NCBI GenBank assembly: GCA_021234155.1
Contig: JAJEKV010000507.1
Location: 1 to 64,000, forward strand
Direction: 5' to 3'
DNA length: 64,000 nt
Source: Isoetes taiwanensis
Lineage: Eukaryota > Streptophyta > Lycopodiopsida > Isoetales > Isoetaceae
The notes beneath the pieces are model-generated. The model made no database searches and was not told the DNA's origin. It was given only the letters and a program-made list of their open reading frames with translations. Position numbers and translations under genes: made by a program. Shown in pieces: positions 35,557-52,800 of the stretch; within the stretch, counting starts at the first letter, position 1; each line of letters starts with the position of its first letter.

Positions 35557-38200
35557 CAATCTTGTTAATTTGGGATTTTCCGGTTTGGTGAAAAAGTTTT
35601 TTGGAATTTTTTCTTATGCGATTTCCTAAGATTATTGACATTTTGGTCGCCGGCAAAAAGTTTCGGTTTTCCAAAAATCGCTAATTTTTTTTTAATGATT
35701 TCCATGCGTAGGTGGGATTGGAAATAAGGCATCGTTTTCGGAAAACGGTGGCCGGATAGGAGTTATTTCCAAAGGATGGATTATTTTCTTGCAGCTGGAA
35801 ACGGATAGTAGTGCATCTCTCGCAGTGCCAGAATGTGAGATCATCTTCCTTTCCCCTACAAAACAGAAGTTGGGATGCGTTTTCGCCTACTGCTGAAGAA
35901 ATTTGAAGCAGAAGATACCAGATTTGAAGCATCTGAAGCTTAAGGTCGGTGGCTATGGTAGCCCACCCCAACCCTTGCTATGTTATTTGCTCCTATTCTG
36001 ACCATGTTCAGGAATTTTTATTGTGATTTACAGACGGATGGATGCAGCATCTGCCGAAAGCTTCATCATAGCCAGAAACCGTCGCCATAGCTAGGAAATG
36101 GGCAATCTGGAGAAACCGTGGCTATAGCCAGAAAGAAGATGAAACGGTCAAATGTTATAACATATTGATTTGCAAAAGAGCATTGATTCTTAGCGGAATA
36201 ATCCGCGAGTCTGGAGGAGCAAAGATTAGAGCCTTTGGAAGAACCTCTTTGCTTGAAAGCTTTTTCGAACAAAAGATGAATTTTTTAGAAGATGTGCAAA
36301 TTGGATTTCAGAAGATCGCGTTAAAGAGAAGCGTAAACCGGTCACCAGAAGTGTTGGTTCACTAGCTAAGCGGAATCCTCAAGCCGACTTCCATTCTGTG
36401 CTAGAGGGATAGGAACTTACGAAACATTCTTCGCAACATCTTTATTCCATGGAAGTAAATGCTCGGAATCATCTGGAGGAGCAAAGATTAAGGTAATGTT
36501 GATCACTTAGCGCTAGGAAGACTCATAACAAAAGGCTTACTCTCAGAAGCTTGAAGAGCTTTTTTCTTGAACTTTTTTAGTTGTTTTCCGGCGTCGGGCG
36601 AAAAAGGCGAATTGTTTTTGTCGTAGGCGGATGAATGGTTAGTAGCGATAGATAAAGGAAAATTGAAATCCCCGATGACAAATAAAAGGGAGAATGTCTG
36701 CATCCACAAGATTAGCCTGTTTTGGGTTGCCTACAAGGGTAAGCTATTTAATCTTCTACTTAGCTTTGGTCTCTGTTGTGCTTCTTTGCAGGATTTGTGT
36801 TCATTTTGGATCACCATCAAACTTCAGACTAAATCTTGAGATGTCAGAGTACAGTGATTGATTCTTGCATGTTCTTTTATTTTTCATCCATGCATTATGG
36901 TTTGTTTATGATCAGTCACTCTTAGAGTGCTTTTTCAAGATTTGTGCGTGCATGGCTCAAATATAATCATGGCAGCCACGACATTCTGCAGGGCTTGATT
37001 CGGGAATCTACAAAGTTTGGTTTGTGATTGAGTAGTCAGTTGTTTTCTTTCATTGCAGAATATGGCTTTGGGATGGCAAAACCTCTTCTTGCGGATTTTG
37101 CTTTGCAGGACATGCCATCATGTATCTATGCTGCATACAAGGCTTCTCTCCAGCTGAATTGATGTGGCTACACCAATGAAACTATCACCATCATAAAAGT
37201 AGCTCTGTATTTTTATTCTCGAGATGAAGGTATGATCTACTGCATGATTCAACAAATGATAATTGCACATGTTTTAAAACTCTTATGAAGATTTTGGCTC
37301 CATCAACCAGGCGTTTGAATCTCAACTGTCAGCTATAGGAGAATCAGTTGATCGCACAGGTAATGTTAATGTTCTTAGGTGCCTGTTTTAGGTTGAAATG
37401 AATGCCTTCATCTATTTTTATTCTTATTTCGTATTATCAAGGATTTCGGCCATGACCTTAGAGTCATGCGGCCACGGTGGTCGCTTCATGATTGAAGCCT
37501 GCATTAACAGATGATGATCTGAAAGGATTTTTAGGGCCAATTATTTACAGAAAGTCCTTGGCCATGTGATTTAGTTCCCAATTTAACGGGGAATGCCTAT
37601 TCCTATATGGCGGATTTTTTCATAAGCCCATGAGGTTTGCTGGACGACTACTGATCAGTAGCCGCATTTGCACAGTTAAAAAATGGGATGGAGCTTTAGT
37701 CCCTCAATGGCGGATTTTTATGGAGCCAAATCTGGCTGTGCAACTCTTATCCAGCTATTCTTGATATAGAACTCCGATTCAGGTCTGTGTTAATATGTTT
37801 TTGTTAGCAAACTTGCTTTCTTTTCGTTGCCTAATTTGTGTTTTATGTGCATTGCGGATGCCAAGGAAATGGGTGATTGGAAACACATGTAACAAGCCTG
37901 ATAGACATAGCCAACTTATTTAAGGTAAAGGTCAGCTTCAGGTTTTTGTTCTTGATAGTCTAAATTTTGCTTGGAAATCCATCTGCAAATGGTTATTAGA
38001 TCTCATTCAGTGTATAGGAGCAACAATCTTGGAGCCCACTGTACTTGAAAATGTTATTTTGCACGAACAAGCTCTGCCGTAATTTCCTTCTTTGTCCTTC
38101 TTAATATGCTTGATATGTTAAAAGACAAACTTCAATGCTGCTTCTTATATCAGAGCTCAAAAGACGATTCTTGGTCCAAGGGATTTTTTTCTGTGATGAG
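35557..38200. other. no gene recognised; possible exon relics
   Basis: Between 36,060 and 36,150 a short AGAAACCGT...ATAGCCAGAAA word repeats. Around 37,060-37,240 a frame on + reads EYGFGMAKPLLADFALQDMP, preceded by TTCATTGCAG, which would fit an acceptor and exon, but it stops soon after and I could not tie it to a family. Frames at 35,681-35,971 and 36,066-36,365 have no family features. Confidence 0.4.
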
Positions 38201-38425
38201 GCAGGCCATTGAGCTAAAGATTGCCTCATTGCTTATGCTCCAAGTGTAGTGCAAAGCGTCACTGGTTTAGTGAATTCTCTAAGCTTCTATCTCCATAATT
38301 AAGAGGATATTAAGGCAGACCACTGAGTTAAAGATTGCCTCATCACCTTTGCTCCAAGTTTAGTGCAAAGCATTGCTGGTTTAGTGAATGCTCTAAGCTC
38401 CTATCTCCATCATAAGGAGGGTATT
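38201..38425. repeat. 112-bp tandem duplication
   Basis: Copies start at 38,201 and 38,313. Both contain GTTTAGTGAAT and AAAGATTGCCTCAT, and both end CTATCTCCAT. About 90 percent alike by eye. No coding role is evident. Confidence 0.8.
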
Positions 38426-40039
38426 ACAGTAGTAAACTGCACCTTTATGAAAATATGGCTTAAGGGCAGATGTTGGAATTTTAGCGGTAAGCCATATTTG
38501 TGCCAGATCAGTAGGATCAATGATGTAACAAGAGCAAGAGGAAGCTGTTGCTTAATGCAGTTTATGTTAATGTTTTTGCAGGAATGTATCAAGTCAGGAA
38601 GGCGTGATTTGTTACTCGGTTCCAGAAATGCCTTCCATGTGGGATGTGGATGCAGGTCATGATTGCCAAGAGGGCACTCAGCATCCCTTTACATTCTCTC
38701 TAGCTCAATTAGTTTTATTGTGACTTCACATATTGCTTTATGATTTACATCTAGGAAGAGCCCATCAGTTTGAGGTAACCATTTTGCTGTTATATGTTGT
38801 ATCAGGCTTGGACTTCATACGTGTTTCTGCAGGTCTCACAGTGATAGGTTTATCAGAAAATATGCGTATCCATATTTTCCCAGTTATTTTTATAATTCAT
38901 GCTGTATTGAAACTGAAATGAACTTCCAATGCACTCTGTGAATATATATATATAAATATATATATATCAAAAAGAATAGCCTGGAGTTGGGGCACGAAAG
39001 TGAACAAAAATGGAGCAAAAAGATATGACGATGCGACGATAAAAACATATGATCTATCTGAAAAGTCAGGGGTGTGTGCACTAAAAGTGTGAATTAAATA
39101 TTAAAAGAAAGGGGTGCTATAGAAACCCAAGGGATAAAATTGGAGTAGTGATTAAAGGTATAGAAAGAAAAAATAATGTTACGGGATCATACCACTTACG
39201 GACTCCAAGGCTGTGTGGGGAACAGAATAGAGAATTTAGAAGAAATGAGTTTGAATGGTTATTGAGGATAAGGGAAGTGCCAAAGACATGCAACAGGAAG
39301 TGAAAAGGATTAGTGAGAAGTGGCACACACAAATGCAAAGATGGGGAAAACCGGTAAAGCATTTGGATTCTTGCATGTTGACAAGGCAGTACATTAATGG
39401 AAGACGTGAAAGAAAACAATAAAAATAAATGTGTAACCAGTAATAAGGGAAATTAACCAAAAGACGGAGATTATTTCTAGGATTGTGGACGTGGAAAATT
39501 ATGTAGGTAAAATAGCAAACATACTACTTGTGTAGTTGGTAATAGGCAGCACATAAAGTGGCGGGGGTGCGAATCTTAGACTCCAAAGGTAAGATTATGC
39601 AATAGGAGTATAAAAGAGGTTTCCAAAAGAAACCTAACAAAAAAAAGCGAATACTTTAGAAAATTTAGGTATGGGGCTCTTTCAATTACCCCACCCGTGC
39701 ATCCAGACCATGGAGAGGAAGATGGGTATCATTCACAGGTATGGAGAATAGAGCATGCAAGAGGAACACGGACGGAATAAAAAAGCCACACTCTTCAATG
39801 ATGGCGAACCGGTGGTCGCTAAAAAAGGTGGTAGCTTGGAACACAAGACAAACGCAAGTAAAATGATAAAAGGGGACAAATAAACGACCCGATTTGGATA
39901 ACTATATGTTGGGATAAAAGCTTCGGATAAGTTTAGGTAATGATATAAAAGGAGTTGCTATCCTTAAGAGGAACAAGGCAGACGTTTACACAGGTTCCGG
40001 AAGAAATCCAAGTGCTTAGGCGCCTGGAGTGCGCCTGGA
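38426..40039. other. no gene seen
   Basis: Mixed AT-rich sequence with a short (TA)n stretch at 38,942-38,968. The minus-strand frames at 39,117-39,460 are short and hydrophobic with no motif. Confidence 0.45.
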
Positions 40040-40390
40040 ATGACGAGAACAGAGGGATGCAGCAATAGGAGCATGACAAGAATGCAGATGGTCAAACTAA
40101 TTAAGGATCACGAGGGCATCAATCGATTGCTTTGTGCAAAGCGGGCGAGTCTACAACCTGACCCACCAAAGGGTTTTACGCAAGAAATTGTAAGCAAATA
40201 CAATTTAGTAACGCCTGACACACCAGCTACTGGTGGTATTCAGAAGTTCGTCTGCGACAAAAGTAAGGGGCCAAACAAAGACCAGATCGTCACAAGCATT
40301 GCAGATAACTCAGAACCTGAGGATGAGAACGAAAACATGGATGAAGAAGTCGAGGAGAGTGTGGATATTGCGCTAAATCAGGTTTTCTAA
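40040..40390 (+). CDS. uncharacterised acidic-tailed ORF, 116 codons
   Basis: This frame starts with an ATG (MTRTEGCSNRSMTRMQMVKL), stays open for 116 codons in otherwise stop-rich AT DNA, and ends in a strongly acidic tail (SEPEDENENMDEEVEES). Base use is more even than in its flanks. The middle has Pro and Lys (LQPDPPKGFTQEIVSKYN). There is no signal peptide, membrane segment or known motif. It could be an exon of a larger gene, part of a retroelement gag, or chance. No function is proposed. Confidence 0.3.
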   Translation: MTRTEGCSNRSMTRMQMVKLIKDHEGINRLLCAKRASLQPDPPKGFTQEIVSKYNLVTPDTPATGGIQKFVCDKSKGPNKDQIVTSIADNSEPEDENENMDEEVEESVDIALNQVF

Positions 40391-44090
<3,700 letters not shown>

Positions 44091-44144
44091 TTTAGGGTTA
44101 GGAAACTCCACGATTAATGAATTTAGGGTTAACGATTTTTAGGG
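44091..44144 (+). repeat. three telomere-like TTTAGGG motifs at a unit junction
   Basis: TTTAGGG occurs at 44,091, 44,122 and 44,138, separated by non-telomeric DNA. The same trio is found in the other units at 53,011, 53,043 and 53,058, and at 59,959, 59,990 and 60,006. TTTAGGG is the common plant telomere repeat. On the element's sense (minus) strand it reads CCCTAAA. A (TAA)n run and a run of A lie just outside (about 44,173-44,192). Confidence 0.8.
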
Positions 44145-44794
44145 TTCATTTTTCCATCAATCTTTGCCACACAAAAAAATAATAATAATAATTTCAATTT
44201 ATTTTTAAACCTATAATTATCATTCAGATCCCTTTTATTTTTTGGTTGTCCAAAACCATAGATGCCCCAATGTATCCCTTTCTCCATTGCTACGTTTAAT
44301 GACATTCACAACAATTTACCTATCATACAAGCTATAAACTCCTTAAGTCATAAACACTTTGGGGTCATCCACGAAATCATGGAGGTTTCATTCCCTAGTA
44401 TTTTTGTCAAATTGGTCCAAAAACTATTTAAGTCAATAACTAACCTTAAAGCGCCACTTGTAATGGTTGCCTTGGAAGCCATCCATATTTTTGGGCTATA
44501 CTCACAAACCACGATTACCTTTGCCATACAGCATTGAGTTATCCTTATCTTGCTTGAGTTGCCTTGAAGGTCCTCCATATTTTGGGCTAAGGTTCATAAC
44601 CAGGAACTTGCCATACTACATTGAGTCATCATACTTATGAGAACCTTTAATTACCTGGTAAATCACAAGCTTTTCAACCAATTTAAAATAGACTATGCTA
44701 TTTTAACACAAGCGACTACCGGTAATTCATCTTGAAACTTTTATTTGACCAAAATTAAATCAAAAACAAACCAAAGAGTGCATATATATATATA

Positions 44795-46736
44795 CTGAGA
44801 CGATGCCCAGCGTTCTTTGGGCATAAAAATTAATAAATAAATGATACACTATACCAATGAGAGAATAATCAAAAGTACATCATTGTTACACCGCCACTAT
44901 TTTACGTACCCTTTTCCATTTTCTCTATCTCATTTTACCCTTTTTCTTTTTCCCCTTTCCTTATTTTTTCTTACACCTTTTTTCCTTCTTTTCCTTTTTT
45001 CCTTTGTTTCACACATCCCCCACAACCCCTCGGCCCCGCTTCCCTTCCCTTTTCCCTTTCTCTTTTTCTTTATGGTTACTTCCTTCCCTTTTCCCTTTCT
45101 CTTTTAACATGGACTTTTAACTGCTCCTTCCTTCCATTTCCACCCTTCCCTCCACCCTTCCATTCCATTCCTTTCCTTTCCTCTTTCATTTCCATTCCAT
45201 TTCCATTATCCATTCCATTCTTTCATTCCATATTCTTTCATTCTTCATGCCCCATCATTTGTTCATTCTACCATTCCCTTTTTCTATCATTATTTCATTT
45301 ATTAGTCAATCATCTTATCTGCTATCCCCATTTCATTTAACATTCTTTCATCCTATCACCTATCATTTTCATGCTACTAACATTCAGTCTATCCTTTTTT
45401 CCTTCCCTTTTCCCCCATGCCTTCATTATTCCATTATTCTTTTTCCAATATATCCATTTTATCATTCTTCCCTTTTCATTAATCATTGCCCTTTTTCATT
45501 CTTCATCTCTTTTCATTGTACCTTTATCTTATCCCTATCATCCTACTTTTTTCATCTTTTCATTCTATCTTTCTTCCATTCTTTCATTTATTTCCTTATG
45601 TAATGAGATCAAATCATATCATTTGTATTGGTGTCATTATACCATTGAAATAAATCTTGGCCTTCAAATTCAGTATGGTCTTGTATCATCTAAGTGGAAC
45701 TTGATCCCATATTCCAATCATTGATATAACATTCTAAAATAAGTTAGTTCTATCATTCCCAGTCCATCATTTTATAATTATATTATTCCATCGTTTTTTA
45801 TTCTATCCAGCAGCGCTTCCATTCTCGTTTTCGTCATTGGGCATCCTTATATCAGCAATTATTCTACCGTTCATCATCTTTTCCTTTGTCTTTATTTCAT
45901 TCTATCATTCCATCATGCCAATCATTCTATCATCTTTCATCGCGGCATCGGTTCTTTCATTCTTGATGTCATTGTATCAATCATTGAGCATTTGTATCAC
46001 CATATCAATGCTTCATTTGATGCATTTTTGCCCTTTCTTCTCCCATTCTTCCAATAAGGTCCATTTTCCCCATTTTGCCGCGTATCCTTTATCAACAACA
46101 CTCGACATGATACAGTGTTCATTCGTACAATAAATCTTCCATGGGATTAAATCCATTTCCTAAGTCAGTCCCTCGATGCGACCTGGTCTGGTTAACATTA
46201 TAATATAAGATATTACTGGAAGCCAGTTCTTCCCCCTCCTCCTCTAAAGTGTAAATAATGCATTAGACAATTTAATTCTCCTTTCATTCAAAATTACCAC
46301 CGATTAAGAGCGTCATTGATTCCAATCTCCTCTTGCTTTCTTTTTTCCTTTTGCCCCCCCCCACTTTTTCTTCTTTTATTTCTTCTTTCCTTGTTTCCTT
46401 TATTTACCTTTTCTTTCCATTTTCCTTCCATTCTTTTCCATTCCCTTCCCTCCTTTTTCTGTTCCTTCCTTTCCTTTGATTTTTGTTTTCCTTCCTTTGC
46501 TCCTCCTTTTCCCCTCCCTTTTCCTTTTTTTCTTCATTTTTCCTCTCTTTTCCCCTTTTCCTTTCCCCTTTTACGCCTTCAGCGTCGGATTGAGTGAATC
46601 CTATTGAAGCAACAATCAAGATGGAAATTTTGGTTGAAGCCACGCACATGTCATCTTCACCGTCGGTCGATCAAATCCTCAACCATTCGATCTAGGTCTC
46701 CATGGAAGACACACACTATATTTTTATAATATAAGA
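44795..46736 (-). mobile_element. non-autonomous Helitron, 1.94 kb, both ends present
   Basis: Minus strand: the 5' end is TCTTATATTATAAAAATATA at 46,736. Near the 3' end a hairpin ATGCCCA...TGGGCAT (44,803-44,824) with an 8-nt loop sits 9 nt before the terminus CTCAG at 44,795 (canonical Helitrons end CTRR). The host reads A (46,737) and T (44,794) at the two sides. The empty site is seen in the sister unit at 53,699-53,725, where the short TA run passes straight into CCCTACCTCC. That proves insertion between A and T without duplication. The interior is pyrimidine-rich on + (44,905-45,600 and 46,330-46,570). No Rep/helicase is encoded. Confidence 0.88.
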
Positions 46737-47299
46737 TACCCTACCTCCTAAGGAGAGAGCAAGTCCTTATGTTTTCAGCAAATAAGGGCTGGGGGTCCCT
46801 TATGCCAACATAAGGACCCCCGCCAATGCATATGAAAACTTATCTTGTTTTATTGAGCTTGAATACAAGAGTATTTTTGTCGTACCTAAGACCCGGGAAG
46901 TCTTCATGGAGTAATACTCTGTTCACCTTATGCCAAACATCCTTTTTGACAAAACCTTTGCTTATGAAACAGTTGATCAATTCCAAAATATCATGAGTCG
47001 CTTCCGATCAGGATCAACGTGCACATAGATATATCTGTGAGATAATGATATTACATGCTAATAAGTAGGGCCTACAAAATGCTAGCATGCACAAATTTAG
47101 ACACTTTGAATGGTAATTTCATTCTCTTGTCAAACCCGCACGTTAGTATATAAGCCATACTACAAGGTAAGATAACCTCAATTGTCATGTTAAGGAAATT
47201 TACTTTCCTTCCTCACAGTAACATCATTTTTTCAGTGTCTGTTTCATCCTTTATGGCCAAATGCCTCGGATTATAGATTGTCATATCAGCTGTTTTCCT

Positions 47300-48883
47300 C
47301 TACTCCAAGAAACTTTCTAATGAAATTGTTGTTAAAACATACCAGATCATCCATATACCTGAAAGTATTCTCGAAAGTCGGTCACCTCCTTATACCTTCA
47401 AGGTTTAGTAATTTGCTCGTAAATTTGAGCTCAAACCATGCAAGGTATAAATTGCCTGGGCTTGAAGAAAACCCATAGGTATACCTTTCACTGTCTCCAG
47501 GACCGTCTTTGCTCATATAAAGGTAGCAATTAAGTCGTGACCATTTATTATGGGCCGATAAACAATTTCTGCCTAATCGACCCATTTTGAACTTTCAGGG
47601 ATAGTATGTTTCCATTCCAAATTTACTTTTCCATTGTCCTTGACATAATACCAAAGATTGAAATTATGGTGTAAGCTTTTCTGATACTTCCATGCTAGAT
47701 CAATTACTGACTCCATGATGTTACAAATACCATCTTCACCCTCAATAGGGATATTCTCATAACATTTTGTGATGTCAGCAGAGAAGACATTATGAATTTT
47801 CATAGGTAGATTATAAGTAACCTCAGAACCGAATGAATAAACCATGATGCTCTGATTTTTTCTTTAACAAATACATTCCCTGCTTTGCATTTTTCATTAC
47901 ATATTTGTGGCCACAGGTCCATAATGCTGTTTAGGCCAGCAGCAACTATAGAAGATACAATTGAAAATATACTGTCATGAGCGTTGGTAATCCATCTGTA
48001 TTCTAGCTTGTGCGCTTTGAAAATCCCAAGTAGATATGGCAACTCATATGTATTAATGTGCTCTGGCCCAAACATTTCAGTAACATCCCTTTCAATCAGT
48101 TGTATTAAATCATCTACTTCAATATGGCATTTCGCGAAATCCCTCACTTTCAAAGTCTTACGTTTGCCTCTTGTCCGATATGCCATGGGCATATAAAAGA
48201 TGGATTATTAGCTGCTTTGTCAATTCCAGCTATGTACAAATTATTTGTCAACCATGCTATATTTTTACGCACATTTTTTATCCTTGTTTATGGAATTTTT
48301 CTTCACCTTATATTTGCTTCAATAAATCTTTTGCTAGCCAAGTTGTTTCTTTTTAATGGTCCTTTTAGGTCCTCAATGGTGTTTCTCTCTTCATCGCCAA
48401 TGCATATCTATGCACATAAAAAAGGCGGTCTATAGTTTTACTCATTTCTTCCTTAAACACCTTGAGTAAATGGTTATGCGGAATAAAATTAAAGGCCAAA
48501 AGAGAACCATCTTTTGGCCGAGCAATGTATTATATTAGGATGATGGATTACGATATGTCCAATAGTAGGATCAAGAAATTTTCTTAAATTAGGATTGGAA
48601 CAAGGACATCTTGGTACAATGTCATCGGCAAATACTATTTTAGGTTTATAGAACATTTTTTTTCAAGTTATCCGGGTATATCTCCATCCAAAATTGTGAT
48701 ATCCGAGATATCACATCCTAAGTTCAAAAACTTCCTAGAACACTCTTGAAAGAAGCTAGGGCGAATCTTATCAACACACTTGGAAAAGTAAAGTAAAAGT
48801 GTGCGTGTTTGTTTTTGCTTTTCTCTAATGGTGTGAATCCTCCATATCCATCTTCTCTTCTTAAAAGTATTCTTTTTTTGCAA
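47300..48883 (-). pseudogene. reverse transcriptase of the PLE-like element, copy E1
   Basis: Motifs in order on the minus strand. A CPCSNPNLRKFLDPTIGHI stretch (about 48,545-48,605). A finger motif PYLLGIFKAHKLEYRWIT (about 47,990-48,045). Block 3 FSADITKCYENIPIEGEDG (about 47,735-47,790) with the first catalytic Asp. Block 4 GFSSSPGNLYLAWFELKF (about 47,420-47,475). Block 5 FRYMDDLVCFNN with YMDD at 47,346-47,357. KCYENIP parallels the LYTNIP of Penelope-like elements, and the KAHK/YRWIT pair parallels KIHK/RPIVS. Neither LINE nor LTR RTs have this set. At least three frame changes disable it. Clade placement is inference. Confidence 0.75.
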
Positions 48884-49237
48884 AAATGAGAATGATACTA
48901 TTTAGAGAGTTAATGCTTACATTGACATGTATCCATGCGTGCCAAAGAATAAGCGAATAAAAGGAATAAAAAGTAAAAGAGTAAAAAGTAAAAGAGTAGT
49001 AGGCTCGTGGCCTAAATTATTCCAAAATTTTGGAGTGGAATGTGTGAAAAAATAGCAATTTTTGAGGTTTGCAAACCTTATTAGACCAGTCCTGAAATTA
49101 TAAGGGTGAATAACAATGAATAAATAAATGAAAATCAAATAAGTGTAGTCAGGTAGAGTGTACCTTATATTTCTGTACCTTTCATATTTACTTTGTGTTT
49201 ACGTACTCGGATCCATGACTTTTTTTCCCTAGAACTT

Positions 49238-49825
49238 TCAGGACTGAAATCCTTTGTTGTGAAAACCATCTCTATTGTTGGCGAGTTTAGGTGGCCTTAG
49301 AATAGTAGGAGATGGAGCCTCCATATTGGAATATTTCTTCCTCGAATTGGCAGTAGAGTAATTATAGCTGCTGTTATCATTTAAATGGTCATATAGAAAC
49401 TTGATGGGCTTGATGGTTTTCTCCCATATATCCACAATTCTGGAATTGCCAAATACTACCTTTAGGTCCTCTTCAGAATTTTCTGTAAACTTCTTAGTCA
49501 TCTGAATCATGGTATCCCTAATGGAAAGATATCCAATGTATGATAACACAACTGTTCTAATAGGTTCCGTGGACAGAAAGTGTGATAACAGTCCAAACCT
49601 GACATAGATATTATGATCAGGCCATATAACTTCCAGATTGTTTAGCATGTACCAGATGACATGATCGAACCACATGATGTTGTCTGGACATTTATAGACT
49701 TCTTCTGGTGGTTTACCCCTATTATCCACAAATTTTTCACAATTACACTTAAAGAAAGGACAATATGTACGCCATATCCTTTTTAGATAAAAGTCTATCC
49801 TCTTTTCATCATGGGTCTTGGCCAT
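49238..49825 (-). pseudogene. ORF upstream of the RT, 195 codons, unknown domain
   Basis: This is the longest clean frame of the array. It starts MAKTHDEKRIDFYLKRIW, has a Cys cluster (CPFFKCNCEKF), a long amphipathic part (DHVIWYMLNNLEVIWP) and a basic C-terminus (NSRKKYSNMEAP). It probably belongs to one long polyprotein with the RT, because sequence on both sides keeps coding character in shifted frames. The counterpart in E2 (about 56,170-56,790) is broken. No family recognised. Confidence 0.5.
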
Positions 49826-52800
49826 ATGGCCTTTTATTCAATGAAGAGAGTGCATTGCCCATAGTACATGTAGACTTAGGAAAATCTGGAATGGAATGGC
49901 GGATCACATTCAATTCTTCTATCGTTTGATAAAGGCCTTGGCATCCTCCTTGGCTTTTGACTTCCTCTGGGTTTCAATTTAGCTAAAGCGATCCGGGGAA
50001 CTTTTCATTAATGGGAGCAATAACTCCCAAATTTCTGCTGAGCCATATAGCGGCATTTGTTCAAACCGTGTATTTCCACATTTCTATTAGTCATAATGGG
50101 ATAACTACCACAGTTAAAAAGTTCAGCTCCTTGATGTTATACTTACGAGCTCGTTTTCGATATATTCTTTTGTCATCTTGTTCGGGAATCATCACGGACC
50201 TCCGGGTTGCATTTCTATTTGTGGTATCATGTTAAAGTCAAACATGGCGAGTTGTCGAGAATAAGCGGTTCCCTTTTTTTTCTTTATATCCATCTTTTGA
50301 TAGGCACTCGTCTGCAATATCAATACTATTATTGGGAGGATAAGTAAATTTGAATTGTTTGCCCTTTCAATGCGGTAAACCCTTGGATAAAAAAAGATCA
50401 CTACGGTCATCAATATCGACTGAATATGCTTTCCCTGACATTTCATAGGCGTTAAAAATAAGATCCGCCATGAGTTCGGGACTAGCATTTTTGAATTGTG
50501 AAACAAGATTGACATATTATTGAAGCCAAAGAAAAGAACCACCGAGATGTCACCTTCAAATAGGTGGTTTCCTTATGTATGATTAACTTGTCGTTCTGTT
50601 TCATGATCAGACCATAATAGTTTTTTGGCTTTGTTTTGGTGCTAAGATACGAGTTGTATGCGAATTTTGCAAGTTGGATACCATCGAATTCGAGTCAAAT
50701 TAGATCCATGTTGAGTTCTTTTGCTCGGGGAATATCCTCGGAGGGTGTACCGGATGTTATTGCTCCCTATAGTATGCAAAGACATATGTGTTAGATGATA
50801 ATAAACATAAAACCTTATGAAAACATTGGGTCTAGAGGCTATCTTTAAGGCTCAAATTAGTAAAACTAATTAGTTGAAGTGGTGTAATATATGCAGAGCC
50901 TTGAACCAATCCTTATGATTTTTTCCAAACATCCAAATAATTCCAAAACTGAAATTATTGGACTTATCAACCCTTTTGGCTAAAGCCAAAGGGAAGCCTT
51001 AAAGATAGCCTAAAAAGACCTGGAAAAATTGCTACATAATATTACTTGTACAAATCTAAAATTTAGGAAAAAATTAAGTTGAACAATAACTCACCAACGC
51101 AATCATTAAGGAGCGAATTTTAAGAAGAATCATATACCATTATGATGATTAACCAAAATGTTTTTAGCGAGAAATACCAATATACCTTTGTATATTTGCA
51201 AATGATCGTAATCAAATAAATTGAGATACCACATATGCCAAGAACTCGGTTGCTTGTACAAAGAAATGATTTCCAACAAAATCAAGGGGTATGGGAGAAA
51301 GAATCGGTTTGGGGTCCAACAAACACAAGTTGGCCAAAGCGAGGGTAAAATGTGAATGGACTAGCGGGTAAGCAATGAGATTCTTTGGCTTATCGCCCCT
51401 TTACCCATTCGTCAAAACACGCTTATCATTTTTGAATCAATTAATCTATGCCATATACTAAAAATCCCTTGCAAAAGTGTCCACATTTTATCATATCTTG
51501 CCAAGATCCTACCTAGAACTTTATAAAATCTTTAATCCTTTGATATGATTATTCTAGGAAGCTGATTTAAATCTTTAAGATATTCCGAACTATTAATGAG
51601 CAACATAACATCGAACTATTATGCTAGCGAAGAAAAGGCGTCTACTAGCAAGAATTATCATGCATAATTAAAATCGAGATAATCAATTGCATACAATAGG
51701 GCTTGTTAATTCTGTCCCATAACTCTAAATCATATGGTCGGGAGGATTAAAGAAGCTGTAGCTTGTGATTTTAATATTCTTAAAGCCAAATCCTTAAAGG
51801 TGAGGAGGTCATTAGGAGTTTAGGGTTAGAAGACTTCCACATAAATAGACTAGAAGTAGTAAGGTGTCAAAAACTAAAGGCCTATGTGCCTATGTGCGTT
51901 AAAGGTTAAGATTATTCTCTTCAACATGTAATCAGCCAGTATTCATTTAACCAAAAGCGGATCTCGGACTTAGGTCCGGTGATTATTAGATTTAACTCTT
52001 AGGATCTTGACCTCAACGCCCACCTAAACATAAAGATCACGGACACGTGTTGCATTGCTCAACCCATTTTAAAGAATCAATTATGAGAAAAGACCACATT
52101 GATTTATCATAATTTCCTTATAATAAGCAATCTTATAGAGCACGAATGGTAATTTCCCATATAGCGACCACTAAATAACACAAATCTAAGGCTAGAAAAT
52201 GTGCAGGGTTGTGCATACCCCTAATAGATATAGTAAAATTATTACCCATTACATTATCGAAGATGGAGCATAGAAGATGAAGAAAAAATTACGGCAATCA
52301 AGCTTATTTACACTATATCAAGATGTTAAACATGATGCTAAATATACCCTTTGCAATGCTAGTTTTTGAAACATGAATCAGAAAAACCAAAATGCATTAG
52401 CAATGGTCGACGATTAGGCTGAATTGAAGTCTAAGTCATCTTCCTCATTGATAGAGTCTTCAACCATATCCAAATTAGCTTGATAGTTGGGATTTTCTTT
52501 GGAAAGCGTTCTTTGCATGGCTTCATGGGTAGGAAACTCTTAATCTTTTTTCTTTGTCTCTATTGGGATCAATTTTATTGATTACTGCAAGCCTCAAGTT
52601 GGGCTTTGGTAGGTTGAGCTGTGTGACTCAATGCCATGTCTTCTAAGAGCATCAATCAGCTTGGCTCTTGTGCGTCCAAGGGCAGGCGCTGGGAGGCCTC
52701 CTGGTTTGCTCATCTCTTAACATTCCATAGCAATTTTGTAGTATTTATGCACGAATAGCCCTAAGCGCATATTTTACGAGTTGAATTGTTTTCGGGTTTC

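Noticed and set aside
36060-36150. Short repeated AGAAACCGT...ATAGCCAGAAA words
   Set aside because: Only two or three copies with no period; too little to call an element.
37060-37240. Possible exon (EYGFGMAKPLLADF) after a TTCATTGCAG acceptor-like site
   Set aside because: The frame closes within about 30 codons, no donor or partner exon was found, and I recognise no family.
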